DNA of 64,000 bases from Psychrobacter proteolyticus. Its GTDB lineage: Bacteria; Pseudomonadota; Gammaproteobacteria; Pseudomonadales; Moraxellaceae. Both the position numbers and the translations under genes were made by a program. The DNA is taken from positions 372,001-436,000 of the forward strand of contig NZ_QLKS01000002.1 in assembly GCF_003350005.1 (NCBI RefSeq), written 5' to 3'. Position 1 is the first letter of the stretch; the number at the start of each line of letters is the position of its first letter. Shown one piece after another: positions 45,089-53,929 of this stretch. The notes under the pieces were generated by a model that worked only from the letters and a program-made list of their open reading frames with translations, ran no database searches and had not been told where the DNA came from.

Positions 45089-45436
45089 ATGGCAATGCCA
45101 GGACGTGGCGGGATTTTAACCTGTCATTATGAAAGTATCGAGATGTTATATGCCAGCTATTTATCATTTGTCAGTAATGGTGCTTTATTTGTACCATCTG
45201 ATAAATCTCAGCAATTGGGTGATGAAGTGTTTATTGCTATCACGCTACCCAACTCTAGTGAACGTCTACCAATGAATGGTAAGGTGGTTTGGATTAACTC
45301 TAAGAGTCAAGGCAGTCGCCCAGCAGGGTTTGCTGTGCAAATTGGTAGTGATGTCTCTGGTCAAAGAATCAAGAATGAGGTTGAGCGCCTACTAGCGGGA
45401 AAAATCGATAGCTTGCAATCGACTTATACTATGTAG
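45089..45436 (+). CDS. pilZ: Type IV pilus assembly protein PilZ
   Basis: A 115-aa PilZ-domain protein needed for type IV pilus biogenesis in relatives. It has the core pattern ASYLSFVSNGALFVPSD, LGDEVFIAITLPNSSERLP, NGKVVWINSKS and RPAGFAVQIG. The RxxxR cyclic-di-GMP-binding motif is absent, as in the founding PilZ protein. GGAAG lies 7 nt before the ATG. It follows holB by 111 bp and ends at a strong bidirectional terminator. Confidence 0.92.
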   Translation: MAMPGRGGILTCHYESIEMLYASYLSFVSNGALFVPSDKSQQLGDEVFIAITLPNSSERLPMNGKVVWINSKSQGSRPAGFAVQIGSDVSGQRIKNEVERLLAGKIDSLQSTYTM

Positions 45437-45520
45437 TATCTAGGTAATAACTAGGTAGTCTCTAGAAATCACACCTGTATCTTTAATAAGTTTGGCTGTG
45501 GTTTTGAACTTATTAATATA

Positions 45521-45558
45521 AAAAAAGCAGCCTTATTATTTAGTAAGGCTGCTTTTTT
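45521..45558. terminator. Bidirectional rho-independent terminator
   Basis: AAAAAAGCAGCCTTA (45521-45535) and TAAGGCTGCTTTTTT (45544-45558) pair perfectly over 15 bp. It lies between the convergent pilZ and ppk2 genes. Confidence 0.9.
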
Positions 45559-45602
45559 AGATCAAGTGTATTTAATTTTTTATAGTAGTAGGTGCTAGTC
45601 GC

Positions 45603-46682
45603 TTAATAACGAGGCGGTACATACATATCATCGGGAATAGGTTCGCGGTAATATTCATCATCGCGTTTGCGATTGGGTAACTCAATTTCGTCACGAGGCA
45701 CTTCTTTGTAAGGGATTTGGTCGAGCAAATGGGCAATACAGTTCAGCCTAGCACGTTTTTTATTATTGCCTTCGACAACCCACCAGGGTGCTTCAGGAAT
45801 ATGAGTTCGCTCAAACATGGTTTCTTTTGCTTTGGTGTAATCTTCCCAGCGTCGGCGCGACTGTAGGTCCATCGGTGAGAGTTTCCACTGCTTAAGCGGA
45901 TCATATATTCGGCTCATAAATCGTGCATGTTGCTCATCATCGGTGATAGAAAACCAGTATTTTACTAAGCGAATGCCTGAGCGTACGAGCATACGCTCAA
46001 ACTCTGGTACTGATTGAAAAAATTCCTCATATTGCGCGTCAGTACAAAACCCCATGACACGCTCAACGCCTCCGCGGTTGTACCAACTACGGTCAAACAA
46101 TACGATTTCGCCTGCTGCAGGTAAGTGGGCCACGTAACGTTGAAAGTACCACTGCGTTTGCTCGCGCTCAGTGGGAGCTGGCAGGGCAGCTACCCTGCAA
46201 ACGCGTGGGTTTAATCGTTGGGTAATGCGTTTAATGGCGCCACCTTTACCAGCAGAATCTCGCCCTTCAAAGATAACGACAATACGCTCACCGCGATCAA
46301 CGACCCAATCTTGTAGTTTTATCAGTTCTCGCTGTAGTCGTACCAACTCTTGAAAGTAGGTGCGTCGATCCAGTTTTTCTTGCTCGCTCATTTCACGTCC
46401 GTTAAAACGAAAGTCACGTGCATAGTCATCTATTTCATTTTCTAGTTCTTCATCATAGGTATCAATTAAGTCTTGGTGCATTTTTCGACGTAAATCATCA
46501 TCAAGAATGTCTTTTTCGATGCGTTCAGTAAGAATGGCTTGTTCCTGATGGTACCGATCTAAATCCTCTTCAGTCGTTAGAGATTGAAAATCAGCGGTTG
46601 TAAGCGGTTCTGTCATCACCAGTTTTTCAGAGCCAAAAATAACTTGCCTCATTTTTTTTAATAAAATTTTTGTCTTACCCAT
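45603..46682 (-). CDS. ppk2: Polyphosphate kinase 2
   Basis: A 359-aa PPK2-family enzyme that transfers phosphate between polyphosphate and nucleotides. The start MGKTKILLKK is chosen: AAAGGT lies upstream, while a longer reading would begin inside a terminator. Motifs: Walker A-like FEGRDSAGKGGAIKRITQRL, PAPTEREQTQWYFQRYVAHL, Walker B-like IVLFDRSWYNRGGVERVMGF and the lid FSITDDEQHARFMSRIYDP. An N-terminal charged helical extension of about 90 residues precedes the core. The single-domain architecture suggests a class I enzyme. Confidence 0.94.
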   Translation of the reverse strand: MGKTKILLKKMRQVIFGSEKLVMTEPLTTADFQSLTTEEDLDRYHQEQAILTERIEKDILDDDLRRKMHQDLIDTYDEELENEIDDYARDFRFNGREMSEQEKLDRRTYFQELVRLQRELIKLQDWVVDRGERIVVIFEGRDSAGKGGAIKRITQRLNPRVCRVAALPAPTEREQTQWYFQRYVAHLPAAGEIVLFDRSWYNRGGVERVMGFCTDAQYEEFFQSVPEFERMLVRSGIRLVKYWFSITDDEQHARFMSRIYDPLKQWKLSPMDLQSRRRWEDYTKAKETMFERTHIPEAPWWVVEGNNKKRARLNCIAHLLDQIPYKEVPRDEIELPNRKRDDEYYREPIPDDMYVPPRY

Positions 46683-46760
46683 AAATATTACCTTTGTTTT
46701 GCGTATCGGCTTTTTTAAGAGGCTACTATCTAGGTCGTTTCTATCATAGCAAAGTACAGA

Positions 46761-46806
46761 CAATAAAAAATGCCCTTTAAATAAATTAAAGGGCATTTTT
46801 TTATTG
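46761..46806 (-). terminator. Rho-independent terminator after the thiolase gene
   Basis: AAAAAATGCCCTTTAA and TTAAAGGGCATTTTTT form a perfect 16-bp stem with a 5-nt loop (46765-46801). It is about 65 bp after the leftward thiolase stop and upstream of ppk2. Confidence 0.9.
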
Positions 46807-46868
46807 ATAGATATGTACTGATTAAAATAATAAGTCAGCGTATCTTTTTCACTTAAAAGTGACCAAGC

Positions 46869-48383
46869 TTATTTTTCTAGGATACAAGTCACGCCTTGAC
46901 CACCTGCTGCGCAGATAGAAATAAGTGCACGGCCTGAACCTTTTTGATCCAATAATTTAGCAGCAGTAGCTAAAATACGACCACCAGTTGCCGCAAATGG
47001 ATGACCTGCGGCTAATGATGAACCGTTTACGTTTAGCTTGCTACGATCAATGGACCCTAGTGGGGCATCTAAGCCTAAGCGCTCTTCACAGAATTTCTCA
47101 TCTTCCCAAGCAGCTAAGGTTGATAGTACTTGTGAAGCGAAGGCTTCATGAATCTCATAAAAGTCAAAGTCTTGTAGAGTCAGACCAGCGCGTTCAAGCA
47201 TACGTGGTACCGCATAAGCTGGTGCCATTAGTAAGCCTTCTGTAGTACCAGATTTACCGATGAAGTCTACCGCTGCCGTTTCTTGATGGACGATATAAGC
47301 AAGTGGTTTTAGGCCATGCTCTTTTGCCCACTCATCAGTACCCAATAGCACACAAGAAGCACCATCAGTAAGCGGCGTAGAGTTGGCAGCTGTCATCGTT
47401 GGATTGGCATTTTTTCTGCCAAATACTGGCTTTAATTTACCCAGTTTTTCTAATGTAGTATCTGGACGCAAGTTGTTATCGCGAGTTAGGCCTTTGTATG
47501 GTGTGATCAAGTCATCAAAGAAACCTTCGTCATAAGCGCGTGCTAGGTTTTGATGGCTGTTAAACGCAAGCTCATCCTGCGCTTCACGGCTGATATTCCA
47601 CTCAAGCGTGGTAATTGCCTGATGATCACCCATTGATAGGCCAGTACGTGGCTCACCATTTTGTGGTGAATCGATTAAATCTTTTGGATTGAGACCCATT
47701 AGCGCTTTTAGACGTTGTTTGTTGTCTTTTGCCGCACCAAGTTTGATCAGTACTTTACGTAAGCCATCGCCGACAGCAATAGGAGCATCAGAAGTAGTAT
47801 CTACACCGCCAGTGATTGCCGAATCGATCAGACCAAGTGCAATCTTGTTAGCAGAAGCAAAGGTTGCTTGTAAGCCAGTACCGCAAGCTTGTGAGATATC
47901 ATAAGTTGGCGTATGTGGGTTTAGCGCGGTATTTAATGTCGCTTCACGAGTAAGGTTGATATCACGGCTAAGTTTCATGACTGCACCAGATACCACTTCG
48001 CCTACTGTTTCGCCTTGTAGGTTATAACGCTCAACCAAGCCGTCCAATGCAGCGGTTAGCATGTCTGTGTTGCTAACATCAGCGTATGATCCATTTGAAC
48101 GTGCGAATGGAATACGGTTACCACCTAAGATCGCAACACGGTTAAGGTTTGAAGCTGGTTTGGTCGCGCTGGCTTTTTTAGCTGGAGCAGGTTTTTTGGC
48201 AGCAGTGGTTTCTACTTTTTCATCGACCGCTTTTTTGCTAGCAGTTTCTTTAGTGCTGGTGTCTTTAGTCGTGGTGTTTTTTGCAGCGGTTTCTTTTTTT
48301 GCTGTATCTGATTTTGTATCCGTTGCTTTAACAACTGTACTTTCAACTACAGGGCTATCTGGATGATTGTTTTTATTACTCAT
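46869..48383 (-). CDS. Acetyl-CoA C-acetyltransferase/acyltransferase (FadI-type thiolase)
   Basis: A 504-aa thiolase. The catalytic Cys lies in DISQACGTGLQA, the active-site His in EIHEAFASQ and NGSSLAAGHPFAATGGR, and the second Cys in ISICAAGGQGVTCILE. The segment FGRKNANPTMTAANSTPLTDGAS resembles FadI. Unusual is a roughly 78-residue N-terminal extension composed almost wholly of Lys, Thr, Ala, Ser and Glu before the thiolase start LNRVAILGGNRIPFA. AAGGA is 7 nt before the ATG, so the extension appears translated. It is divergent from a long FabG and a MaoC hydratase; together they could run beta-oxidation or hydroxyacyl-CoA chemistry. Confidence 0.9.
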   Translation of the reverse strand: MSNKNNHPDSPVVESTVVKATDTKSDTAKKETAAKNTTTKDTSTKETASKKAVDEKVETTAAKKPAPAKKASATKPASNLNRVAILGGNRIPFARSNGSYADVSNTDMLTAALDGLVERYNLQGETVGEVVSGAVMKLSRDINLTREATLNTALNPHTPTYDISQACGTGLQATFASANKIALGLIDSAITGGVDTTSDAPIAVGDGLRKVLIKLGAAKDNKQRLKALMGLNPKDLIDSPQNGEPRTGLSMGDHQAITTLEWNISREAQDELAFNSHQNLARAYDEGFFDDLITPYKGLTRDNNLRPDTTLEKLGKLKPVFGRKNANPTMTAANSTPLTDGASCVLLGTDEWAKEHGLKPLAYIVHQETAAVDFIGKSGTTEGLLMAPAYAVPRMLERAGLTLQDFDFYEIHEAFASQVLSTLAAWEDEKFCEERLGLDAPLGSIDRSKLNVNGSSLAAGHPFAATGGRILATAAKLLDQKGSGRALISICAAGGQGVTCILEK

Positions 48384-48931
48384 AATATTATCCTTAAAAA
48401 GTATGGGTAGAAGTAAAAAGTGATAGGTAATAATAAAAAATAGTTAAGTTGTTTTATACAAGCAAATATTATCATTTATTACGCAATACAGCTGTTTAGC
48501 ATAAGGCGTTTTTATTCACTTAATGTATCTCTTTAGCAAACTATGTGACGCTTGTATGAGGTCGGTAGTAGATTCATGACCATGACGCATCGCTGTAATA
48601 GACTGGCTAGTAAGAAATATTAGCATTGCATAACAGTACGTTTGATAATATATTGTTATCAATAGTTAAGTATGCCATAACCTATAGGTCAGATTTTAAC
48701 ATGTTATAGTGGCGCTTAATGCTGCTAAAAACGACTGGCTTGTATACTGACTTGTTTACAGATTGTTGTAGACATTATCTGTTTTTGGACTTGTTTATAA
48801 GGGAAGTGTATAGTTAGGCTAGTTTTGAGGCGATTTACTAAATTTAAATAATGACGATGTCAATGTCTCTATATAATAGATTCATTGCATTTTTTATTAT
48901 TATACGAATCATTAATTATAAGGATTATATT
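48384..48931. promoter_or_regulatory. Divergent regulatory region, thiolase and long FabG genes
   Basis: About 550 bp with no supported gene. Two palindromic elements stand out: an operator-like inverted repeat at 48642-48662 and TAACATGTTA near 48697. It is a likely control region for both transcription units. Confidence 0.5.
48642..48662. promoter_or_regulatory. Operator-like inverted repeat
   Basis: TTGATAA, a 7-bp spacer, TTATCAA: perfect 7-bp arms centred in the thiolase/FabG divergent region. The regulator is unknown. Confidence 0.45.
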
Positions 48932-50332
48932 ATGTCAGACCGTTATGGTGATTTTGTTCAATCTTCTATTGGCAAAAAAGTAGCAAAAAACTTAGGTTTG
49001 CCGATGCCAACGACGCTTGATCGTTTCGAAAGCGGTGAGCGTTTGGTGCGTGGTAGCGTATTGGTTGGCCGTGCTACTGGTGATAACAAGAGCGTCAGTG
49101 AATCTGTTGCCCGTATCCTGTCAGACGTCCATGCCGAAGTATATGTAAACAGCAGTGATGACATCAAAGACGCACTTGCTGATGCAGGCGTTGAGGCAAA
49201 AGCCAACACGGGTAGCGATGATCAATTCAAAGTACTGCTTTTTGATGCCAGTAATATCAGCAATGCTGAACAGCTAAAAGAGCTTTACGAGTTTTTCCAT
49301 ACAGTTGCACGCCGCGTAGAAAAATCAGGCCGTGTGGTTGTGGTTGGCCGTACGCCAGAGAACATCACTGATATTGAATTTGCAATGGCTCAACGCTCGC
49401 TTGAAGGTTTTGTGAAATCAGTGGGTAAAGAGTTTAAGCGCGGTATCACAGCGCAGCTGATTTATGTTGAAGAAGGCGCAGAGCAAAACCTAGATTCAAC
49501 CTTACGCTTTTTTACCTCAGCTCGTTCAGCTTACGTATCAGGACAAGTAGTACGTGTCAGTAAAGGCAGCTCAGTCGATGTTGACTGGAACCAGCCTTTG
49601 GGCGGTAAAACTATGCTAGTGACTGGCGCAAGTCGTGGTATTGGCGAAGCTATCGCTCGTGTATTGGCTCGTGAAGGGGCGCATGTTATCTGTCTAGATG
49701 TACCGCAGCAGCAAGCTGACCTACAAAAAGTTGCTAGCGAAATCAGCGGCTCTGCTTTGACAGTAGATATCACTAGTGAAGACGCTGGTGCAGAAATCGC
49801 TGACGCTGCTCAAAAACGTGGTGGTCTAGATTCAATCATCCATAATGCTGGCGTGACTCGTGATAAGACGTTGGCTAAGATGGATGAGAAAAAATGGAAC
49901 ATGGTCATCGATATCAACTTGGGCAGTATCGCTAGATTGAATCGCTACTTGTTGGACAATGACGTACTGAAAGAAAATGCACGCATCGTATGTGTATCAT
50001 CAATTTCAGGTATCGCTGGCAACATGGGTCAGACTAACTATGCCACTTCTAAAGCTGGGGTGATTGGTTTGGTTAACGCAACTGCCAAGCAATTAGAAGA
50101 CAATGCTAAAGGCATGACGATCAATGCAGTCGCTCCTGGTTTCATCGAAACCCAAATGACAGAAGCCATTCCATTTGCTATTCGTGAAGCTGGTCGCCGC
50201 ATGAACTCAATGAGCCAAGGCGGCTTGCCAGTAGATGTGGCTGAGACTATCGCATGGTTCGCGTCACCTGCGTCTGGCGGTCTAAATGGCAACACGGTTC
50301 GCGTCTGTGGTCAAAGCTTACTTGGTGCATAA
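48932..50332 (+). CDS. 3-oxoacyl-ACP/acyl-CoA reductase, long FabG type
   Basis: A 466-aa short-chain dehydrogenase. The start MSDRYGDF has AAGGA 7 nt upstream. The N-terminal about 205 residues form a degenerate nucleotide-fold domain, as in high-molecular-weight FabG proteins. The C-terminal SDR has the NAD(P) motif TGASRGIGEA, HNAGVTRDKTL, the catalytic Ser in VSSISGIAGN and YATSK (Tyr/Lys). It reduces 3-ketoacyl thioesters. The MaoC-type hydratase gene follows after 324 bp with a terminator between them, so they may be separate units. Confidence 0.9.
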   Translation: MSDRYGDFVQSSIGKKVAKNLGLPMPTTLDRFESGERLVRGSVLVGRATGDNKSVSESVARILSDVHAEVYVNSSDDIKDALADAGVEAKANTGSDDQFKVLLFDASNISNAEQLKELYEFFHTVARRVEKSGRVVVVGRTPENITDIEFAMAQRSLEGFVKSVGKEFKRGITAQLIYVEEGAEQNLDSTLRFFTSARSAYVSGQVVRVSKGSSVDVDWNQPLGGKTMLVTGASRGIGEAIARVLAREGAHVICLDVPQQQADLQKVASEISGSALTVDITSEDAGAEIADAAQKRGGLDSIIHNAGVTRDKTLAKMDEKKWNMVIDINLGSIARLNRYLLDNDVLKENARIVCVSSISGIAGNMGQTNYATSKAGVIGLVNATAKQLEDNAKGMTINAVAPGFIETQMTEAIPFAIREAGRRMNSMSQGGLPVDVAETIAWFASPASGGLNGNTVRVCGQSLLGA

Positions 50333-50656
50333 TGTTGAGTAATTAATAGGTATATGTGAGAAATAAGGTACAGATAGAGACAGTAGTTGTATCATATGGC
50401 CTATTATTTCTCGTTTGTATCACATATGCTTACGAAATAATCTCTGATAAAGTGTAATAAAGCTGCCCAAGGGTGGCTTTTTTATGATAAAAACACAAGA
50501 ACCAATAGCCAAACTATTTTTTGCTATTAAAGATACTCATGAGGTTGATTAAATTTAATGCTTATTAGATGATTTAATAGTAGGCTTTAGTCAATGACTG
50601 CAGATTGTCTTTATATACGTTAAAGAACTTGTTCAAGCCACACTTAGGATGTACTT
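50333..50656. other. Intergenic region with terminator, long FabG to MaoC
   Basis: About 320 bp. It holds the terminator at 50459-50485 and presumably the MaoC-gene promoter; nothing else recognised. Confidence 0.4.
50459..50485 (+). terminator. Rho-independent terminator after long FabG gene
   Basis: AAGCTGCCC and GGGTGGCTT pair with G-U wobbles around a 2-nt loop, followed by a T run. It resembles the aceF terminator. Confidence 0.75.
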
Positions 50657-51571
50657 ATGTCAGACAAACATTATGATGCGTTGCCAAAAGCGCACACCAC
50701 TTATGCCAATATTGTCAAAAGCTTATTGCCTATCGGTAATGGTGGCAAGGTCAGTAGAGACCAGTTGCCACAATCTACTTACTATGTAGATGACTTGCAT
50801 ATCGATCAAGAAAACCTAGATGATTATCGCAAAATTTGCGGTTTTGCTGATGATGGTAAAGTGCCAGCGACTTACTTCTCGGTATTGTCACAGACGCTGC
50901 AGATGAACATGATGGTCAAAGAGCCGTTCCCATTTGCCATGTTAGGTCTTGTTCACGTTGATAATAGCGTCACCCAGTATCGCCCGATTGGAGAGCGTGA
51001 AACGGTAGCAATGTCGGTCACTTTTGATAACCTGCGCGATCATGCCCAAGGTCAGCAGTTTGACTTCGTGACTATCGTAAAGTCAGAAGATGAAGTCATC
51101 TGGGAAGGTACGTCGACTTATTTATCACGTAGCAAGAAACCTAGCAGTAAAGATAAGAAGAGCGCGCCGCGTCCAGTAATTGTCAAGCCTGAAGTAAACG
51201 AAGCAGGTGTTCATAGCATTTTTGAAGTGCCGGAAGATATCGGTCGTCGTTATGCCTTTGTCTCAGGCGACTTTAACTTGATTCATTTGCATCCGCTATC
51301 AGCACGTGCGTTTGGTTTCCCTAAAGCGATTGCGCACGGTATGTGGTCAAAAGCTAAGTGTCTTGCTCTAATGGGTGATTTGCCTGATGCTTACACAATT
51401 GACGTCTCATTTAAGCTGCCTATCTTTTTGCCAGCTGAAGTAGAGCTGATTGCTGAGCCAGTAGCCCAGCTCAAAAACGTAGATGATACTTGTGAGTTTG
51501 GATTATATAGCTCTAAAAACAATAAACCGCATTTGGCGGGTGTTGTGACCTTAAAGAGCGACAGCAAGTAA
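50657..51571 (+). CDS. MaoC-family dehydratase/enoyl-CoA hydratase
   Basis: A 304-aa double-hotdog hydratase. The N-terminal hotdog lacks the catalytic motif. The C-terminal one has the hydratase-2 pattern FVSGDFNLIHLHPLSARAFGF followed by KAIAHGMWSKA, with the catalytic Asp and His. A Lys/Ser-rich hinge (about residues 155-170) joins them. It would hydrate 2-enoyl-CoA to 3-hydroxyacyl-CoA. AGGA precedes the ATG by 7 nt. It sits downstream of the FabG-type reductase, and with the divergent thiolase makes a set for fatty acyl-CoA turnover. Confidence 0.88.
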   Translation: MSDKHYDALPKAHTTYANIVKSLLPIGNGGKVSRDQLPQSTYYVDDLHIDQENLDDYRKICGFADDGKVPATYFSVLSQTLQMNMMVKEPFPFAMLGLVHVDNSVTQYRPIGERETVAMSVTFDNLRDHAQGQQFDFVTIVKSEDEVIWEGTSTYLSRSKKPSSKDKKSAPRPVIVKPEVNEAGVHSIFEVPEDIGRRYAFVSGDFNLIHLHPLSARAFGFPKAIAHGMWSKAKCLALMGDLPDAYTIDVSFKLPIFLPAEVELIAEPVAQLKNVDDTCEFGLYSSKNNKPHLAGVVTLKSDSK

Positions 51572-51629
51572 TATAAACATCATAAAGCTTCTATTTTAAC
51601 AGCCATATTTAACGTACATATTTATTATT

Positions 51630-52202
51630 ATGACTTCACAAAACATGCCTTCAGAAGAAAACGCGATAGACGTAGATCAAACAGATAGCTTGGTCGCGAC
51701 TGATACGGTCGCTGCTAACGATAGCGGCGCTAACATTCATGTTAGTGCCGATAATGGCATTGATTTGGCCGATATCTTTGAGCCTTATTTTCGTCCAGAT
51801 GCAAACACTATTGTGTGCGGTGCATTAGATGACGAAAAAGTTGCGGCTTTAGCGAAAGCGGGCGTCGAGCTCGTCATCAACCTGCAGCCTGATGACGAAT
51901 TAAGCTTTGATGAGGCATCGGCAGTTGAGCAGGCAGGTATGTATTATGAACAGCTGCCTATCAGCGGCGCTAAAGAGCTAAAGCAGCTTAAAATATTGGC
52001 GTTTGATAATGTGCTACGTCAACATCATGGCAAAAAAGTCGCTATGCACTGTGGATCGGGTAATAGAGTAGGAGCCGCAATTGCGCTGCGGGCAGGATGG
52101 TTACGTGGACGTAAGATGGATACAGCGATGGAACGTGGTCGCAGTCATGGCCTGACTAAGCTTGAACAAGAAGTTCATAACCGTTTGTTAGTACCGCGCT
52201 AA
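51630..52202 (+). CDS. Tyrosine-phosphatase-fold protein (DUF442-like)
   Basis: A 190-aa protein. After a 50-residue acidic, unconserved N-terminus comes a phosphatase-like domain: AALAKAGVELVINLQPDDE, and the P-loop HCGSGNRVGAAIALRAGW, fitting Cys-X5-Arg. The family includes small dual-specificity phosphatase-like proteins linked to sulfide metabolism. No sulfide genes are nearby, so the substrate is open. It lacks a Shine-Dalgarno site and is 58 bp from the MaoC gene, so translational coupling or an internal start (residue 6) is possible. Confidence 0.82.
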   Translation: MTSQNMPSEENAIDVDQTDSLVATDTVAANDSGANIHVSADNGIDLADIFEPYFRPDANTIVCGALDDEKVAALAKAGVELVINLQPDDELSFDEASAVEQAGMYYEQLPISGAKELKQLKILAFDNVLRQHHGKKVAMHCGSGNRVGAAIALRAGWLRGRKMDTAMERGRSHGLTKLEQEVHNRLLVPR

Positions 52203-52277
52203 CCAGATTTGTGGCATTGAATATTAGTGCTGTCTTAGACGTGAGCAAAATTTAAAAATATCATTAAAATAAATAAT

Positions 52278-52308
52278 AAAAAAGGCGACCAATAGGTGGC
52301 CTTTTTTA
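52278..52308 (+). terminator. Rho-independent terminator
   Basis: AAAAAAGGCGACC and GGTGGCCTTTTTT pair with one mismatch around AATA. It ends the MaoC/phosphatase transcript. Confidence 0.75.
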
Positions 52309-52413
52309 TTGGCTCACAATTCATTTATACTGGTTCGAATATTTTATATAGCTTGTGTATTACTATCATCTTAAAAATAGAATAATTCATATCACTGGAG
52401 CAAGGTAATAATA

Positions 52414-53862
52414 ATGAATCATAATGCAGAAAATTCTAATACACCCATAAACGCTGACTTTCAAAACAAATTACAGCAATTACTGACAGATTTGCAGCTT
52501 GATGATGCACCTGCTGGCGGGGCTGTGGCCGTGTATCAAGCAGGTCAGTGTATTGCACAAGCCAGTACAGGTATGGCGCGTCCTGATATGCCGTGGCAGC
52601 CTGATACGTTAGCCATTAATTTTTCTACCGGTAAAGGGGTATTGGCAACGTTGGTTCATGTGCTGGTTTCGCAGCAGCTGCTTGACTATGACAAACCTAT
52701 TGCTCATTACTGGCCAGAATTTGCTGCAAAAGGCAAAGACCAAATTACGTTGCGACAAGCCATGTCACATCAGGCTGATTTGTTTTCGATTCAAAGTATC
52801 GATGTCGATAGCGAGACAGTACTCGATTGGGATACGATGCTGCACCACATTGCAGCGATGCCCATTATCTCTCCCGAAGATGTGACCAAATATGACAGCG
52901 CTTATAGTGCATTGGTCTACGGTTGGGTATTGGGCGGCGTAGTAGAGGCGGTTACTCATTTGTCGCTAGCTGAAGCACTGCGCCAGTATCTAACAGAGCC
53001 TCTGGGCATTGCCGACAGCTGCTATTTTGGTGTGCCGGATAGCAAAGTAGATCAGGTGGCAAAATTGGCCAAAGATTTTGAAGAAACAGAGGCTACGAGT
53101 TCCCAATTAAAATCGAGACGCCAAAAACCAACCTTAAAAGTAGACTCTCAAGAGACTTTACGTACTTATGCAAGCTTACCTAGTTATCATTACTGGCAAC
53201 AGAAAATGCTAAGTGACAAGTGTGCAGCTGAGACGCAAAGTAGCCTTGATAACAGCCTTGATAACAGCCTTGATGATAGTTTGAATAGCTCTGATACTGA
53301 TAGCGTACAACCTGTATTGAATACGGCGCGTATCAATAGCTTATATTTCAATACCAGTCAGCTTAATCTAAAAAACTATAAGGCCGCGCTGATACCTGCT
53401 GGCAAACATGCCCTTAATTATCATAACCGTCAAACATTACAGGCAGTCATTCCAGCGGCAAATGGTGTCGCTTCCGCTAAAGCACTGGCAACGATTTATG
53501 CAATGCTTGCTAATGGCGGTGTATGGCAAGGAAAAACGCTGATTGATAGTGCTACTTTTAAGCAGTTATCTACTCCGCAGGTCGAGGGTTTAGATGCGGT
53601 TATGCCAGCGGCCATGAATTGGCGATTGGGCTACCATAGATTATTCAGCTTGTATGCTAACAACGATGATACGGATAAGAGAATGAGTCCTGCATTATCA
53701 GGATTTGGGCATATGGGATATAACGGATCGGTTGCTTGGTGCGACCCTGGGCGCCAATTGTCATTTGCTTTTATTCATAATTTTGATACCACCATGCTCA
53801 ATGACGTTCGTCAGTTTGCACTGACAGAAGCCGTCTTGAGCTGGGTAGAAGAGATACTTTAA
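52414..53862 (+). CDS. Serine hydrolase (beta-lactamase/esterase family)
   Basis: A 482-aa protein of the class C beta-lactamase/EstB fold with no signal peptide, so probably a cytoplasmic esterase. Nucleophile motif STGK (in INFSTGKGVLATLVHVL) near residue 71, the second motif YDSAYSALVYGW, and a C-terminal HMGYNGSVAW replacing the KTG box. Residues about 222-305 are a non-conserved, Ser/Asp/Leu/Asn-rich insertion that includes DNA-level 12-bp tandem repeats (encoding SLDN units). AAGG precedes the ATG. Physiological substrate unknown. Confidence 0.88.
   Translation: MNHNAENSNTPINADFQNKLQQLLTDLQLDDAPAGGAVAVYQAGQCIAQASTGMARPDMPWQPDTLAINFSTGKGVLATLVHVLVSQQLLDYDKPIAHYWPEFAAKGKDQITLRQAMSHQADLFSIQSIDVDSETVLDWDTMLHHIAAMPIISPEDVTKYDSAYSALVYGWVLGGVVEAVTHLSLAEALRQYLTEPLGIADSCYFGVPDSKVDQVAKLAKDFEETEATSSQLKSRRQKPTLKVDSQETLRTYASLPSYHYWQQKMLSDKCAAETQSSLDNSLDNSLDDSLNSSDTDSVQPVLNTARINSLYFNTSQLNLKNYKAALIPAGKHALNYHNRQTLQAVIPAANGVASAKALATIYAMLANGGVWQGKTLIDSATFKQLSTPQVEGLDAVMPAAMNWRLGYHRLFSLYANNDDTDKRMSPALSGFGHMGYNGSVAWCDPGRQLSFAFIHNFDTTMLNDVRQFALTEAVLSWVEEIL
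53242..53277 (+). repeat. Three 12-bp tandem repeats inside the serine hydrolase gene
   Basis: AGCCTTGATAAC (53242), AGCCTTGATAAC (53254) and AGCCTTGATGAT (53266), followed by a fourth diverged unit AGTTTGAATAGC. Each codes for SLDN-type residues in a surface insertion. Being in frame, slippage changes length without frameshift. Confidence 0.8.
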
Positions 53863-53903
53863 TAGTGCCAACTTCAACCGCGAATTGATTTTGTTTTAAA
53901 TAT

Positions 53904-53929
53904 AAGCAGCATTAATTTTAATGCTGCTT
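53904..53929. terminator. Bidirectional hairpin overlapping the antiporter's last codons
   Basis: AAGCAGCATT and AATGCTGCTT pair perfectly (10 bp, 6-nt loop). The last codons and stop of the leftward antiporter gene (KQH-stop) lie inside the hairpin. It sits between convergent genes; the T run on either strand is weak. Confidence 0.65.

Noticed and set aside
46683-46796. N-terminal extension of PPK2
   Set aside because: The upstream start lies within the thiolase terminator; ATG 46682 has a proper ribosome binding site.
48061-48366. 101-aa plus-strand open frame opposite the thiolase tail
   Set aside because: Hydrophobic Val/Ala-rich product is the antisense of the Lys/Thr/Ala-rich codons; no ribosome binding site.
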